From a bacterium (lineage in GTDB: Bacteria; Bacillota; Bacilli; Lactobacillales; Streptococcaceae): a stretch of 64,000 nt of DNA. The DNA is taken from positions 124,001-188,000 of the forward strand of contig CAJNCG010000004.1 in NCBI GenBank assembly GCA_905221205.1. Reading direction: 5' to 3'. Each line of letters begins with the position of its first letter. Position 1 is the first letter of the stretch. The notes below the pieces were generated by a model, which did no database searches, was not told the origin of the DNA, and saw only the letters and a program-made list of their open reading frames with translations. This document shows positions 23,961 through 33,184 of this stretch, piece after piece. The position numbers and the translations under genes are program-made.

Positions 23961-23990
23961 GGTCAGGACCTTACTCCTGACCTTTTTCTT
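23961..23990 (+). terminator. Terminator of hisS
   Basis: GGTCAGGA-CCTTAC-TCCTGACC followed by TTTTTCTTTT. Confidence 0.9.
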
Positions 23991-24014
23991 TTGCAAAATG
24001 ACAAAAATCATAAA

Positions 24015-24060
24015 CTTTTTGACAAATATGCTTGTCAAAAAGAAAAAGATGTGTTACAAT
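24015..24060 (+). promoter_or_regulatory. Promoter and palindromic operator of the XRE/DUF3169/CPBP cluster
   Basis: CTTTTTGACAA (24015-24025), 6-base spacer, TTGTCAAAAAG (24032-24042): a perfect 11-bp inverted repeat. The right arm contains the -35 TTGTCA (24032-24037), 17 bases before TACAAT (24055-24060). A dimeric XRE regulator, encoded first in the cluster, would shut its own promoter here. Confidence 0.8.
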
Positions 24061-24090
24061 GTAAGCAAGTTAAGAGAAAAGGAGAAAGGA

Positions 24091-24294
24091 ATGCTTAAAA
24101 ATCGTTTAAAAGAGCTACGGGCTCGCGATGGCCTCAATCAAACCGACCTAGCCAAACTAGCAGGGGTTTCCAGACAGACCATTAGCCTATTAGAACGGGA
24201 CGAATACACCCCGTCCGTTGTGATTGCCTTGAAAATATCTCAGATTTTCAACGAAACAGTCGAATCGGTATTTCGCTTGGAGGATGACGAGTGA
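24091..24294 (+). CDS. Small XRE-family repressor
   Basis: 67 residues, a stand-alone helix-turn-helix. MLKNRLKELRARDGLNQTDL is followed by AKLAGVSRQTISLLERDEYT, with the recognition helix VSRQTISLLE. The ATG at 24091 has AAAGGAGAAAGGA in front; the frame is open further upstream but crosses the operator and promoter. Members of this YgzD-like group often sit in front of membrane-protein operons and autoregulate. Its stop overlaps the next start (GTGATG). It most likely binds the perfect palindrome at 24015-24042. Confidence 0.88.
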   Translation: MLKNRLKELRARDGLNQTDLAKLAGVSRQTISLLERDEYTPSVVIALKISQIFNETVESVFRLEDDE

Positions 24295-24491
24295 TGAACA
24301 AGTATAAAGTGATTTATTATGTAGTTGCCATAGCTTTATTAGTCAGCGTATTTCTACTGATTGGGATGGACTTAGGCTGGTTTAATCCGTATCAAAGTGA
24401 CCAATTTATTTGGGCCTACTTTGCTCTCATACCAGTAATTGAATGGATTGAAAAGAAATCAAAAAATCTAGCAAGTGAAAAAGGAGAATGA
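24294..24491 (+). CDS. Small two-helix membrane protein
   Basis: 65 residues with two hydrophobic stretches (about 5-24 and 36-51), joined by a loop ending NPYQSDQ, and a Lys-rich tail. The ATG at 24294 overlaps the repressor stop (TGATG); a GTG at 24291 is an alternative. It is translationally coupled to the XRE gene. I recognise no family; in the context of DUF3169 and CPBP neighbours it could be a component of an immunity or membrane-stress module. Confidence 0.65.
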   Translation: MNKYKVIYYVVAIALLVSVFLLIGMDLGWFNPYQSDQFIWAYFALIPVIEWIEKKSKNLASEKGE

Positions 24492-24493
24492 AT

Positions 24494-25228
24494 ATGAAAA
24501 AGAAACGTGGCTTGTTATTTTTAATTCCTTTTGTCGTGGGAGTTTTCTTGTACATATTTGTAGATATGTTGAAGGCTGGTGCCGAATTTCACGGAATTAT
24601 GTTAGATGTAAAAATCTTGACACTATGGCTATCAGCTATTTGTTTACTATTAGGTTTCGTTGGTATTCTTTTGACGTTCAATTTCTTAAAGAAAAGCAGA
24701 AAATTTCACTACTTGTATCAAGAGGAAATAGATGATGATCTGAATGAAACCTATTATGTGCAGATGTATCGTAATCTCGAGTTTGGAACCATTACTTCTA
24801 GTATTACAAGTGTAGCGATTTTATTGGCTCTTGTCATCTCAGGTAGTGAAGTAATTGTACTTGATGTAAGTCGTATAACATTTTCCCTTTCCTTTTTGGC
24901 ATTAGTGCTGTTCTTGCAGAGTCAAAAATATCTTTCTAAAACAATTGCGATTGTTCGTCAGTTTGATTTGGCTCTTTTCTCTACACCAAAGGATATCTTG
25001 AACTATATTAATTCTTATGATGAAGGGGAGCGTCAGGCTAATTTGGAACAGAGTTTTCGGATTTTATTCCAATTAAATCAGTATGTCTTACCAGTCTTAT
25101 ATATTTTTCTTTTTTTCATTTCTGTCTTGACAGGAGAGATTCAGTTACTAGCCTTCTTGCTTGTCGGAGCTATCCATGTTTATATCAATGTGATGCAGTT
25201 ACCTATGGTGAAACGTTATTTTAAATAG
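24494..25228 (+). CDS. DUF3169-family membrane protein
   Basis: 244 residues. The ATG at 24494 sits seven bases after AAGGAG; the ATG at 24488 is too close to it. About six membrane segments come in pairs, with a charged cytoplasmic loop YLYQEEIDDDLNETYYVQMY in the middle. This layout matches DUF3169, a family found beside small XRE repressors in streptococci and bacilli. No biochemical function is known. It is preceded by the two-helix protein and followed after nine bases by a CPBP protease homologue, so the genes form one operon. Confidence 0.7.
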   Translation: MKKKRGLLFLIPFVVGVFLYIFVDMLKAGAEFHGIMLDVKILTLWLSAICLLLGFVGILLTFNFLKKSRKFHYLYQEEIDDDLNETYYVQMYRNLEFGTITSSITSVAILLALVISGSEVIVLDVSRITFSLSFLALVLFLQSQKYLSKTIAIVRQFDLALFSTPKDILNYINSYDEGERQANLEQSFRILFQLNQYVLPVLYIFLFFISVLTGEIQLLAFLLVGAIHVYINVMQLPMVKRYFK

Positions 25229-25237
25229 GAGATCTTT

Positions 25238-25879
25238 ATGAAATTACTTAAAAACCTCGGCTGGTTTCTTCTAGCCATTCTATCCTTTTTATTCATCTAT
25301 GGCTTCATTCAGGTGCTCGCGACTACGTCGCTTGCCTTAGGCGCTTCACCCTATGCTACTACCTTACTCTATGTGGCCTTGGCTGGAGTATATGTGTACG
25401 TCATTTATAAATGGTACCAGAAAGCTCCTGTTCATATTGAGAAGAGTGGCTTCAACCGATTTATTTGGCTCCCTGCCTTGGTTTGGTTCTTATCTCTTGT
25501 CGTTCAATTCTTCCTGCCCGATGATCCTTCAGTAAATCAACAAATGGCGACAGACTTGACCTTGTCTCAACCACTTTTCTCATTCTTTGCTATTGTTATT
25601 TTTGCTCCTTTGACGGAAGAACTTATCTTTAGAGGAATGGTGGCACGCTATCTCTTTCCTAAGCAAGATAACAGCAAACAAACTCTACTTTTCCTTCTGT
25701 TAACTAGTGTTCTATTTGCCTTGATTCATTTCCCAGGAACTTTGCAACAGTTTTTAGTTTATGCTAGTCTAGGATTGAGTTTGGGTCTGGCTTATGTAAG
25801 CCGAAAAGGTCTTCTTTACAGCATTTCTCTTCACGCTTTGAATAATTTAGTCAGCTTTTTGATGATTCTCATGCTATAA
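25238..25879 (+). CDS. CPBP-family intramembrane metalloprotease (CAAX protease/bacteriocin-immunity type)
   Basis: 213 residues, about six membrane helices. The catalytic motifs are present: EELIFRGMV (motif 1, EExxxR), FALIHFPGTL (motif 2, FxxxH) and a C-terminal HALNNL (HxxxN). Members process peptides in the membrane; many streptococcal and lactobacillal ones protect against bacteriocins. Start preceded by AGGAG. Fourth gene of the XRE-controlled cluster. A TATAAT box lies across its stop codon and may drive the next gene separately. Confidence 0.85.
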   Translation: MKLLKNLGWFLLAILSFLFIYGFIQVLATTSLALGASPYATTLLYVALAGVYVYVIYKWYQKAPVHIEKSGFNRFIWLPALVWFLSLVVQFFLPDDPSVNQQMATDLTLSQPLFSFFAIVIFAPLTEELIFRGMVARYLFPKQDNSKQTLLFLLLTSVLFALIHFPGTLQQFLVYASLGLSLGLAYVSRKGLLYSISLHALNNLVSFLMILML

Positions 25880-25880
25880 T
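25872..25880 (+). promoter_or_regulatory. Internal extended -10 promoter for the last gene of the cluster
   Basis: TGC-TATAAT with -10 at 25875-25880 overlapping the CPBP stop; AGGAGG and ATG follow within 17 bases. Confidence 0.5.
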
Positions 25881-25896
25881 AGAGTCAGGAGGTCAC

Positions 25897-26127
25897 ATGA
25901 AACGAGTAATTTTATTAGCAGTGATTCAAGCAGTCGTTCTATTTTTCATTATTGGAGCGCTAGCTTATGCCTTTAAGGGAGATTTCTTCTATAGCCATTT
26001 AGCAGTGGTCTTTGCCCCTATTGCCGGTATCTGGCGTTTTGGGACAGCTTACACAACGGAAATCGTCTTGCCTCGAAAGGCAGCCGAAATTGCTGAAAAG
26101 CGTAAAGCAGGCAAAAATTCAAAATAA
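25897..26127 (+). CDS. Small membrane protein of unknown function
   Basis: 76 residues. Two hydrophobic segments (about 3-26 and 31-50) and a basic C-terminus (LPRKAAEIAEKRKAGKNSK). AGGAGG lies seven bases before the ATG. No recognised domain. It may belong to the XRE/DUF3169/CPBP operon or be read from the internal -10 at 25875. A terminator follows. Confidence 0.7.
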   Translation: MKRVILLAVIQAVVLFFIIGALAYAFKGDFFYSHLAVVFAPIAGIWRFGTAYTTEIVLPRKAAEIAEKRKAGKNSK

Positions 26128-26132
26128 AAGAG

Positions 26133-26158
26133 TCCGATGAAGTGTTCATCGGATTTTT
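26133..26158 (+). terminator. Terminator of the XRE/DUF3169/CPBP cluster
   Basis: TCCGATGAA-GTG-TTCATCGGA followed by five T. Confidence 0.9.
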
Positions 26159-26244
26159 GTATGGACGCTAATTTTTAGGACCTTCACCTGATTTTTAAAG
26201 ACTGTCAAACTTTTCTGCTGATTTTCATGAAGAGCCTGCGCTTT

Positions 26245-26255
26245 TATGGTAAAAT
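26245..26255 (+). promoter_or_regulatory. Extended -10 promoter of aspS
   Basis: TATGGTAAAAT, -10 at 26250-26255, 28 bases before the ATG. Confidence 0.65.
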
Positions 26256-26283
26256 AGTAACAGAATAAAAGAGGAGAGAAACA

Positions 26284-28047
26284 ATGAAACGTAGTATGTA
26301 TGCTGGTCGTGTTCGTGAGGAACACATCGGACAAGAAATTACCTTGAAAGGATGGGTTGGCCGTCGTCGTGACCTTGGTGGTTTGATCTTTATCGACCTT
26401 CGTGACCGTGAAGGGATCATGCAGTTGGTTATCAACCCTGAAAAAGTATCTGCAGAGGTTATGGCAACAGCTGAAAGCCTTCGTAGCGAGTTTGTTATCG
26501 AAGTGACTGGTCAGGTCGTTGCGCGTGAACAAGCCAATGATAAGTTGCCAACAGGTGCAGTTGAGTTAAACGTGACATCTCTTACTGTGCTCAATACAGC
26601 TAAAACAACACCATTTGAGATTAAGGATGGCATTGAGGCCAATGACGATACACGTTTACGATACCGTTACCTTGACCTTCGTCGTCCAGAAATGTTGGAA
26701 AATCTTAAACTTCGTGCTAAGGTGACCCACTCTATCCGTAACTACTTGGATGAGTTGGAGTTTATCGACGTGGAGACACCATTCCTTTCTAAGTCAACAC
26801 CAGAAGGGGCGCGTGACTATTTGGTACCGTCTCGTGTTAATAGAGGGCATTTTTACGCGCTTCCTCAAAGTCCACAAATCACTAAGCAGTTATTGATGAA
26901 TGCTGGTTTTGACCGTTATTATCAAATCGTTAAATGTTTCCGTGACGAGGACTTGCGTGGAGACCGCCAGCCTGAGTTCACTCAGGTCGACTTGGAAACG
27001 TCCTTCCTTACGGAGCAAGAAATCCAAGATATCACAGAAGGCTTGATTGCGCGCGTGATGAAGGAAACAAAAGGTATCGAGGTAACTCTTCCATTCCCTC
27101 GTATGAAGTATGACGATGCCATGGCTCTTTACGGTTCTGATAAACCTGATACCCGTTTTGACATGTTGCTTCAGGACTTGACAGAAGTGGTCAAAGGTGT
27201 TGATTTCAAAGTCTTCTCAGAAGCACCTGCCGTTAAAGCCATTGTGGTCAAAGGAGCTGCGGACAACTATTCACGTAAAGACATCGACAAGATGACTGAA
27301 GTAGCCAAACAGTATGGTGCCAAAGGCCTTGCTTGGGTCAAGGTAGTTGACGGAGAATTAAACGGACCAGTTGCCAAATTCTTGACTGGCATCCAAGTAG
27401 AATTGACAACAGCGCTTGCTCTTGAAGATAAAGACTTGGTTCTCTTTGTGGCAGATACGCTTGAAGTGGCCAATGCAACTCTCGGTGCCCTTCGTGGACG
27501 TATTGCCAAAGAGCTTGGTTTGATTGATAACGATAAATTCAACTTCCTTTGGGTAGTTGACTGGCCAATGTTTGAATGGTCTGAAGAAGAAGGTCGTTAC
27601 ATGAGCGCCCACCATCCGTTTACCCTTCCACAAGAAGAAACAGCTTACGAACTAGAAGGTGATTTGGCTAAGGTTCGTGCCATTGCTTATGATATCGTCT
27701 TGAACGGTTATGAACTTGGTGGTGGTAGCCTTCGTATCAACCAAAAAGACCTCCAAGAACGTATGTTCAAGGCTCTTGGTTTCTCAGCTGAAGAAGCAAA
27801 TGACCAGTTTGGATTCCTTCTTGAAGCCATGGACTATGGTTTCCCACCACACGGTGGTTTGGCTATCGGTCTTGACCGTTTTGTCATGTTGCTTGCTGGA
27901 GAAGAAAATATCCGTGAAGTCATTGCCTTTCCTAAGAACAACAAGGCAACTGACCCAATGACACAAGCTCCATCAACAGTCGCTCTTAAACAACTAGAGG
28001 AACTTAACTTACAAGTAGAAGAAGATGAAACAAGCAAAACGAATTAA
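26284..28047 (+). CDS. aspS: Aspartyl-tRNA synthetase
   Basis: 587 residues, the bacterial-length class IIb enzyme. The OB-fold anticodon domain (1-110, [20 protein letters not shown]), motif 1, motif 2 [16 protein letters not shown], the GAD insertion (about 290-420) and motif 3 [13 protein letters not shown] are intact. It charges tRNA-Asp. GAGGAG precedes the ATG. The last 23 bases overlap the start of the downstream YitT-like gene, which has only a weak ribosome site and probably depends on coupling. Confidence 0.97.
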   Translation: MKRSMYAGRVREEHIGQEITLKGWVGRRRDLGGLIFIDLRDREGIMQLVINPEKVSAEVMATAESLRSEFVIEVTGQVVAREQANDKLPTGAVELNVTSLTVLNTAKTTPFEIKDGIEANDDTRLRYRYLDLRRPEMLENLKLRAKVTHSIRNYLDELEFIDVETPFLSKSTPEGARDYLVPSRVNRGHFYALPQSPQITKQLLMNAGFDRYYQIVKCFRDEDLRGDRQPEFTQVDLETSFLTEQEIQDITEGLIARVMKETKGIEVTLPFPRMKYDDAMALYGSDKPDTRFDMLLQDLTEVVKGVDFKVFSEAPAVKAIVVKGAADNYSRKDIDKMTEVAKQYGAKGLAWVKVVDGELNGPVAKFLTGIQVELTTALALEDKDLVLFVADTLEVANATLGALRGRIAKELGLIDNDKFNFLWVVDWPMFEWSEEEGRYMSAHHPFTLPQEETAYELEGDLAKVRAIAYDIVLNGYELGGGSLRINQKDLQERMFKALGFSAEEANDQFGFLLEAMDYGFPPHGGLAIGLDRFVMLLAGEENIREVIAFPKNNKATDPMTQAPSTVALKQLEELNLQVEEDETSKTN

Positions 28048-28966
28048 GCGGTGGCGCTATTATCTGCGCCGCTTTGCTTATCAGATAAAAATTTTACGTG
28101 TCTTACAAAGCATCTCTCGGGAAAAATATGATGAGAAGATTTCGGCCTCTCTGGTCTATGGTTTTTTATCAGCAGTAGCGGTCAATTTCTTTTTCCAACC
28201 AGGGCATGTGTATTCGAGTGGTGCAACAGGTTTGGCACAGATTATCTCTGCCTTGAGTAATCACTGGTTTGGTTTTCATATTCCGATTTCTCTAACCTTC
28301 TACGCCATTAATTTTCCATTGATGGTCTTGGCCTGGTATCAGATTGGCCATAAATTCACTATTTTTACCTTTATCACGGTATCCATGAGTTCCTTCTTTA
28401 TCCAGTTTGTCCCTGTGGCGACCTTGACGGAGGATCCTATTATCAATGCCCTTTTTGGGGGTGTTGTCATGGGCTTGGGGATTGGTTTTGCTCTTCGAAA
28501 CAATATCTCCAGTGGTGGGACGGATATCGTCAGTCTGACCATTCGCAAGAAAACAGGTAAGAATGTCGGCAGTATTTCTTTTTTGGTAAATGGGACCATT
28601 ATGCTGATAGCGGGTTTGACCTTTGGTTGGAAATACGCTCTCTACTCTATGATTACCATCTTTGTCTCTAGCCGTGTGACAGACGCTGTTTTTACCAAAC
28701 AAAAACGCATGCAGGCCATGATTGTGACCAATCATCCAGACAAGGTAATTGAAAAAATCCATAAAAAATTGCACCGCGGAGCAACCATGATCCACGATGC
28801 AGAAGGAACCTATAATCACGAAAGAAAGGCAGTTTTAATTACTGTCATAACACGTGCAGAGTTTAATGAATTTAAACAGATTATGAAACAGGTGGATCCA
28901 AGCGCCTTTGTCTCTGTATCGGAGAATGTTCATATTCTGGGACGATTCGTTGAAACAGAAAATTAA
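28025..28966 (+). CDS. YitT-family (DUF161/DUF2179) membrane protein
   Basis: 313 residues. A basic N-terminus ([16 protein letters not shown]) leads to about five or six membrane helices, including [15 protein letters not shown] and the conserved [20 protein letters not shown]-terminal cytoplasmic DUF2179 domain (about 220-313) carries the Asp-x-x-Gly-like and [18 protein letters not shown] segments. The family is widespread in Firmicutes with no settled function. The gene starts inside aspS (23-base overlap), an operon arrangement. Confidence 0.85.
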   Translation: MKQAKRIKRWRYYLRRFAYQIKILRVLQSISREKYDEKISASLVYGFLSAVAVNFFFQPGHVYSSGATGLAQIISALSNHWFGFHIPISLTFYAINFPLMVLAWYQIGHKFTIFTFITVSMSSFFIQFVPVATLTEDPIINALFGGVVMGLGIGFALRNNISSGGTDIVSLTIRKKTGKNVGSISFLVNGTIMLIAGLTFGWKYALYSMITIFVSSRVTDAVFTKQKRMQAMIVTNHPDKVIEKIHKKLHRGATMIHDAEGTYNHERKAVLITVITRAEFNEFKQIMKQVDPSAFVSVSENVHILGRFVETEN

Positions 28967-28971
28967 TGATC

Positions 28972-28999
28972 AAAAAAACCAGCGCGAGCTGGTTTTTAT
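28972..28999. terminator. Bidirectional terminator between the YitT-like gene and malR
   Basis: A run, AACCAGC-GCGA-GCTGGTT, T run; overlaps the malR stop codon on the other strand. Confidence 0.9.
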
Positions 29000-29982
29000 T
29001 TTTCGATAATTTTGTGGGCAATCAACTGGCGGTAACAAATTTGTTTATTACTTTTAGCATCGTTGATAATCTGGAGGATAGTTTCAAGGGAAACACGCCC
29101 AAGTTCTAGGCTATTGATATCGACATAGGCCGCCAAGTTGAGCTTGGGATTGACTGAGTCGAAGCTGAGAACAGGGACATCCAGTTGGTGCTTAGCGATA
29201 TAGTCACAGACCCCTTCGGCTAAGAGACTATCGGTTGTAATGATAGCATCAATCTGCGGGTCATGCTGAAAGAGGAGTTTACTAAATTGATACCCTTTTT
29301 CTTCTAAGAACTCGGTTGCGAAATAGGTCAAATTTTCGTCTATAGGCAGTTGATGTTGTTTGAGTGCTGACTCATAGCCTGTTAAACGGTCTTGCGTTAC
29401 GAAGAGTCGCTTAGTTCCTCCAATGAAGGCAATTCGTTTGCAGCCTTTTTTTATGAAATATTTGGTCGCATCAAAACCAGCTTGGACATTGTCGTTATCG
29501 ACAAGAGGGATAAAGGGTGAAATGGATTTCCCTAGGATGAGGAAGGGGAACTGCTCATCAGCGACCAGTTTGACCAAGGGATCTTCCTCTTCGGCATAAA
29601 GGAAAATCAAACCATCCACACGTTTACCGTAAACCATCTGTGAAATAGCTTTAAGGCGTTCTTTTTCATCTTTACCAGTTGCAATCTGAATGGCATAGTG
29701 GTTTTCAGAGGCGACTTGGGCGATACCACGGAGGACAGATGGGAAGAAAGGATTTTGATAGAAGGCGTCTGAGTCGTCAGGAAGCACCAAGCCAATAACT
29801 TGGGTATAACTGCTTACCAAGCTACGAGCGTTGAGGTTGGGGTGGTAATTGAGCTCCTTCATCGCCTTGCGAACGCGTTTTTTTGTTTCGTCGCTAATGG
29901 TTGATTTATTTTGAATAACACGGGTTACGGTTGAAGGCGAAACACCAGCAGCCTTGGCCACGTCTTTAATCGTAACGGGCAT
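28996..29982 (-). CDS. malR: Maltose operon repressor MalR (LacI family)
   Basis: 328 residues. The N-terminal LacI helix-turn-helix VTIKDVAKAAGVSPSTVTRV and hinge helix NARSLVSS are followed by the periplasmic-binding-like effector domain (about 60-328). In pneumococcus MalR represses the malXCD and malMP operons and is released by maltose/maltodextrin. Two operator-like palindromes lie at 34498-34515 and 34872-34889, and a related one at 63082. AGGAG precedes the start. It follows malA by nine bases in one operon (malA-malR). Confidence 0.95.
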   Translation of the reverse strand: MPVTIKDVAKAAGVSPSTVTRVIQNKSTISDETKKRVRKAMKELNYHPNLNARSLVSSYTQVIGLVLPDDSDAFYQNPFFPSVLRGIAQVASENHYAIQIATGKDEKERLKAISQMVYGKRVDGLIFLYAEEEDPLVKLVADEQFPFLILGKSISPFIPLVDNDNVQAGFDATKYFIKKGCKRIAFIGGTKRLFVTQDRLTGYESALKQHQLPIDENLTYFATEFLEEKGYQFSKLLFQHDPQIDAIITTDSLLAEGVCDYIAKHQLDVPVLSFDSVNPKLNLAAYVDINSLELGRVSLETILQIINDAKSNKQICYRQLIAHKIIEK

Positions 29983-29991
29983 AAAAATCTC

Positions 29992-30792
29992 CTATTTATG
30001 GTAATCTGGATCACGGAAATGCGTTTTATAAAAGATAGTGACCAGATATAGAACAAAAAGAATATTTTGTACAGTAATCAGAGTTGTCATATTTTGGCCA
30101 AATAATCCCAAAATAAGTGTAATCAGAGTTGGTAATCCTAAACAGTTCAAGATAAAATGGTAGCACTCTTTAAAGGTTCTAAATGAAAAGAGGCGTGATT
30201 TCTTAGTGATATAAAGAAGAAGACTAGCTCCTAGAGAGACGATAAAGAAATTCAAACCAAAGAGGAAGCTAGCACCGAGAACTAGGAAGAGACTGATATA
30301 GATACGATTCTGTTGGTACCAGTCTTTAGAAATCGCTTGGGTCAAGCTGTCTTTGCTTTTGAAACTCTCAGTCTGAATCGCTCGGTAAGAGATGCGAGTC
30401 AGTTCCTTATTTTCCTTGCTGATGATCAGTTCTTTTGTATCGAAATGTAGTTGCAAGTCTTTCGGTAAGTCTTTGCTTTGACTTGGACCAATCACAATAG
30501 AAGGCGCTTGACTAGCTGTCCCTGTATAAGTTAAATTACCATCAACAATTCTAGCGTGTTCAGAGAGATCCTGGACAACTTCATCTGTCAGAGGTTCATA
30601 GACATTATCGATAAAGGTTTCTAGCGGATAAGTCTCCTGTGAGCTGTTTTGAATGGCAATAGGTACCATGGACAAGCTGATAAGGAAGATACTGGTAAAG
30701 AGCAGTTGAAACCAGTTGAGCCCGAAACGTTTGGACAGGGGCTTACGAAATCCCCAAATACTTGAAAAATAGGAAAATGGATATGGAAGCAT
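29992..30792 (-). CDS. malA: MalA, DUF1189-family membrane protein
   Basis: 266 residues. An N-terminal helix (about 25-47) is followed by a ~110-residue external segment ([20 protein letters not shown]) and three or four membrane helices (about 165-260). This is the DUF1189 layout. The gene is called malA in pneumococcus because of its place between malD and malR; its role in maltodextrin use is not established. The ATG has only a modest ribosome site (GAAAG). It is read with malR from the promoter at 30830-30858. Confidence 0.8.
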   Translation of the reverse strand: MLPYPFSYFSSIWGFRKPLSKRFGLNWFQLLFTSIFLISLSMVPIAIQNSSQETYPLETFIDNVYEPLTDEVVQDLSEHARIVDGNLTYTGTASQAPSIVIGPSQSKDLPKDLQLHFDTKELIISKENKELTRISYRAIQTESFKSKDSLTQAISKDWYQQNRIYISLFLVLGASFLFGLNFFIVSLGASLLLYITKKSRLFSFRTFKECYHFILNCLGLPTLITLILGLFGQNMTTLITVQNILFVLYLVTIFYKTHFRDPDYHK

Positions 30793-30829
30793 AGGTATCT
30801 TTCTAAAAGGTGTTTTCTATATGAGTATT

Positions 30830-30858
30830 ATTATATAGAGAAATGTGCTTTATTTCAA
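30830..30858 (-). promoter_or_regulatory. Promoter of malA-malR
   Basis: Minus strand: TTGAAA (30853-30858), 17-base spacer, TATAAT (30830-30835). No MalR palindrome is visible beside it. Confidence 0.75.
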
Positions 30859-30916
30859 GTCTAGGAGACAAATTGCTTGCTACAAGGATATTTTTACAGT
30901 AACGAGTTTCAAAATG

Positions 30917-30955
30917 AAAAAGGGTGGCGGGGATATATTATCCCTTGTCGCCACC
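30917..30955 (-). terminator. Terminator of malXCD, overlapping the malD stop codon
   Basis: Minus strand: GGTGGCG pairs with CGCCACC, with inner GGGATA/TATCCC, then CTTTTTC. The left arm encodes the last codons of MalD. Confidence 0.8.
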
Positions 30956-31780
30956 ACTGGTAAGTCCTGAAACAAAGTTCTTTTGTAGGAAGAAGAAGAG
31001 AATACAGATTGGAAGGGCGATGAGGATAGCACCTGCTGAGAAGTAGGCAATCTTCAAGTTTTTCACATTGCTGACGAAGGTTTGGAGTCCTACGGCAACA
31101 GTAAAGTATTCTTTCTCACGAAGCAAGAAACTAGAGAGGATGTAGTCCCCAAAAGGTCCCATGAAGGCCCAGAGGGCTTGTACGGCAACCATTGGGCGAA
31201 CAAGTGGAAGAACAATTTGCCAGAAGCGGCGGAAGTGTCCTGCACCGTCTAGTTTGGCAGATTCGTCTAGAGACATTGGCACTGTATCGAAGTAGCCTTT
31301 CATGAGCCAAGCATTCATCGGGATACCACCACCAACGTAGAGGAAGATGAGGAACCAGCTGTGGTTAAGGGCGTTCAACATAAGCGCCATAACGAAGAAG
31401 GCTGTCAAAGCGGCCATGGTTGGCACCATTTGGATAATCAAGAAGAAGACCAAACTTTGTTTACGAGCCAGGAAGTTGTAACGGCTGTAAGCATAACCAG
31501 CAAGTACGATGATACTTGTTTGAACAGCCATGGTAATCAAGGCGATAATCAAAGTGTTGAGGTACCAAGTACCGTACAAGGTTTCAGAGAAGAGCCCTTG
31601 AAAGTTAGCAAAACTAAAGTCGACGTTGCTGTCTAGTTTAAAGGCTACTACGTTACCAGTCTTGAAGGCTGACATAATGGTAATCAAAAGTGGATAGATA
31701 ATCACAATTGATAGACCAATCAGGTAAAGGTAAGTAAGGGTTTGAGTCAGTCTACGTTTGAGTTTGATTGAGTTATTCAT
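30938..31780 (-). CDS. malD: Maltodextrin ABC transporter permease MalD (MalG-like)
   Basis: 280 residues. The start [10 protein letters not shown] at 31780 follows GGAGG; an in-frame ATG at 31801 lies inside malC. Six membrane helices and the permease-ATPase contact loop (EAA motif) [20 protein letters not shown] mark it as the MalG-type permease. It pairs with MalC to form the channel. Its start is one base after the malC stop, giving tight coupling. No ATP-binding subunit is encoded; carbohydrate ABC importers of streptococci share the MsmK ATPase. Confidence 0.94.
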   Translation of the reverse strand: MNNSIKLKRRLTQTLTYLYLIGLSIVIIYPLLITIMSAFKTGNVVAFKLDSNVDFSFANFQGLFSETLYGTWYLNTLIIALITMAVQTSIIVLAGYAYSRYNFLARKQSLVFFLIIQMVPTMAALTAFFVMALMLNALNHSWFLIFLYVGGGIPMNAWLMKGYFDTVPMSLDESAKLDGAGHFRRFWQIVLPLVRPMVAVQALWAFMGPFGDYILSSFLLREKEYFTVAVGLQTFVSNVKNLKIAYFSAGAILIALPICILFFFLQKNFVSGLTSGGDKG

Positions 31781-31781
31781 C

Positions 31782-33074
31782 TTAGACGTCCTCCATATCA
31801 AATGCGTGTAGTTTCTTGAATGCGATCATAGAGATTGAGATGACAATGATAGAGATAATCAAGGTAACAGCTGCCGCCATAGAGTATTGAGGAGATGTAC
31901 CTGTTGTCAAACGGTAAATCCATGAAATCAAGATATCGGTTGAACCAGCTCCACCACCGACACTACCAGGTCCTCCAGCGTTGAAGAGGTACATGATAGA
32001 GAAGTTGTTAAAGTTGAAGGTGTATTGACTAATCAAAGTAGGTGCCGCAACGGCCAAGATCATTGGGAAAGTGATGTTGCGGAATTTTTGCCAAGCATTG
32101 GCACCGTCAATATAAGCTGCTTCGTAAAGGTCGTTAGGAATAGATTGCAAGATACCCAAAGTCAAAACGTAGATGTATGGGAATCCAAGCCAACCTTGCA
32201 TCATAATCAAGGCAATCTTAGTCCAAGTTGGGTCTGTTTTCCAAGGAATAAGAGTACCATCAAGGAAAGGAAGGAATTTAGCTAAGATTGGCAATACTTG
32301 AGTGTTGATAGCACCAACACTATCATTAAACATGTTTGAGAATGTCAAGATAGTGATGAAGGCTGGGACAGCCCAAGGAAGAAGGAAAATAACACCAAAG
32401 ATACGTTTTCCTTTGATAAACGGTTGGTTAGCAATGATAGCTGTGAAGATACCGATTACGATCTGTAAAGTTGAGGCAGCCAAAGCCCAGATGATGGTCC
32501 AAGAAAGAACGGCACCGAAGGCAGAACGGAAGGTACTCAAGCTCCAAATGTTTGTAAAGTTTGTCAAACCAACCCAGTCCAACAATTTGTTTGGTGGCAA
32601 GTGTTGGAAGTCATAGTTTGTGAAGGCGATCATCAAGGTTACGATAACTGGGAAGATAATCGCGAAGGTCATGGCAACATAAGATGGAATGATCAAGAGG
32701 TAAGGGAATCCATTTTCATAAATCCCTTTGATCATGTCTTTGAAGGTACGTGGAACTGGAATTCCATTGTTAATGCGTTTTGCGATTGTATGTGCATCTT
32801 TGATATTTGCGAAATAAAAGAGTACATAAACGACTACAAAGATTAAATGGAAGGCACCACGAATCAGCATGAAGAGGGAATTATCACGACCTGGTTTGTC
32901 ACCAAGAGTAATGAGATTGCTCAATTCAGGGGCTGCAAGTGCTAGGAAATAAAGGACAAATACAAGAGTTACACCGAGGAAGATAAATCCTTTGGCTTTT
33001 TGTTTATTGTAAATCTGTCCTAACCCAGGAATGATAGACAGCAGAGCTGCTTTACTAGGTTGTTGCTTTTCCAT
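31782..33074 (-). CDS. malC: Maltodextrin ABC transporter permease MalC (MalF-like)
   Basis: 430 residues; start at 33074 ([10 protein letters not shown]) because AAAGGAG lies seven bases before it, inside the longer open frame. Two extra N-terminal helices and a loop precede the permease domain. The EAA loop is [20 protein letters not shown]. MalF-type subunits contact the sugar-loaded binding protein and the ATPase. Second gene of malX-malC-malD, 110 bases after malX. Confidence 0.94.
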   Translation of the reverse strand: MEKQQPSKAALLSIIPGLGQIYNKQKAKGFIFLGVTLVFVLYFLALAAPELSNLITLGDKPGRDNSLFMLIRGAFHLIFVVVYVLFYFANIKDAHTIAKRINNGIPVPRTFKDMIKGIYENGFPYLLIIPSYVAMTFAIIFPVIVTLMIAFTNYDFQHLPPNKLLDWVGLTNFTNIWSLSTFRSAFGAVLSWTIIWALAASTLQIVIGIFTAIIANQPFIKGKRIFGVIFLLPWAVPAFITILTFSNMFNDSVGAINTQVLPILAKFLPFLDGTLIPWKTDPTWTKIALIMMQGWLGFPYIYVLTLGILQSIPNDLYEAAYIDGANAWQKFRNITFPMILAVAAPTLISQYTFNFNNFSIMYLFNAGGPGSVGGGAGSTDILISWIYRLTTGTSPQYSMAAAVTLIISIIVISISMIAFKKLHAFDMEDV

Positions 33075-33184
33075 AATAACTCCTTTCATAGGATGCTGGT
33101 TTCTAATTAAAACCTAAACTATATATGTTTTCGATTGATAAATTCAAAGGGGGATTTGATTTCCACCCCCCTTGAACAAATTTG

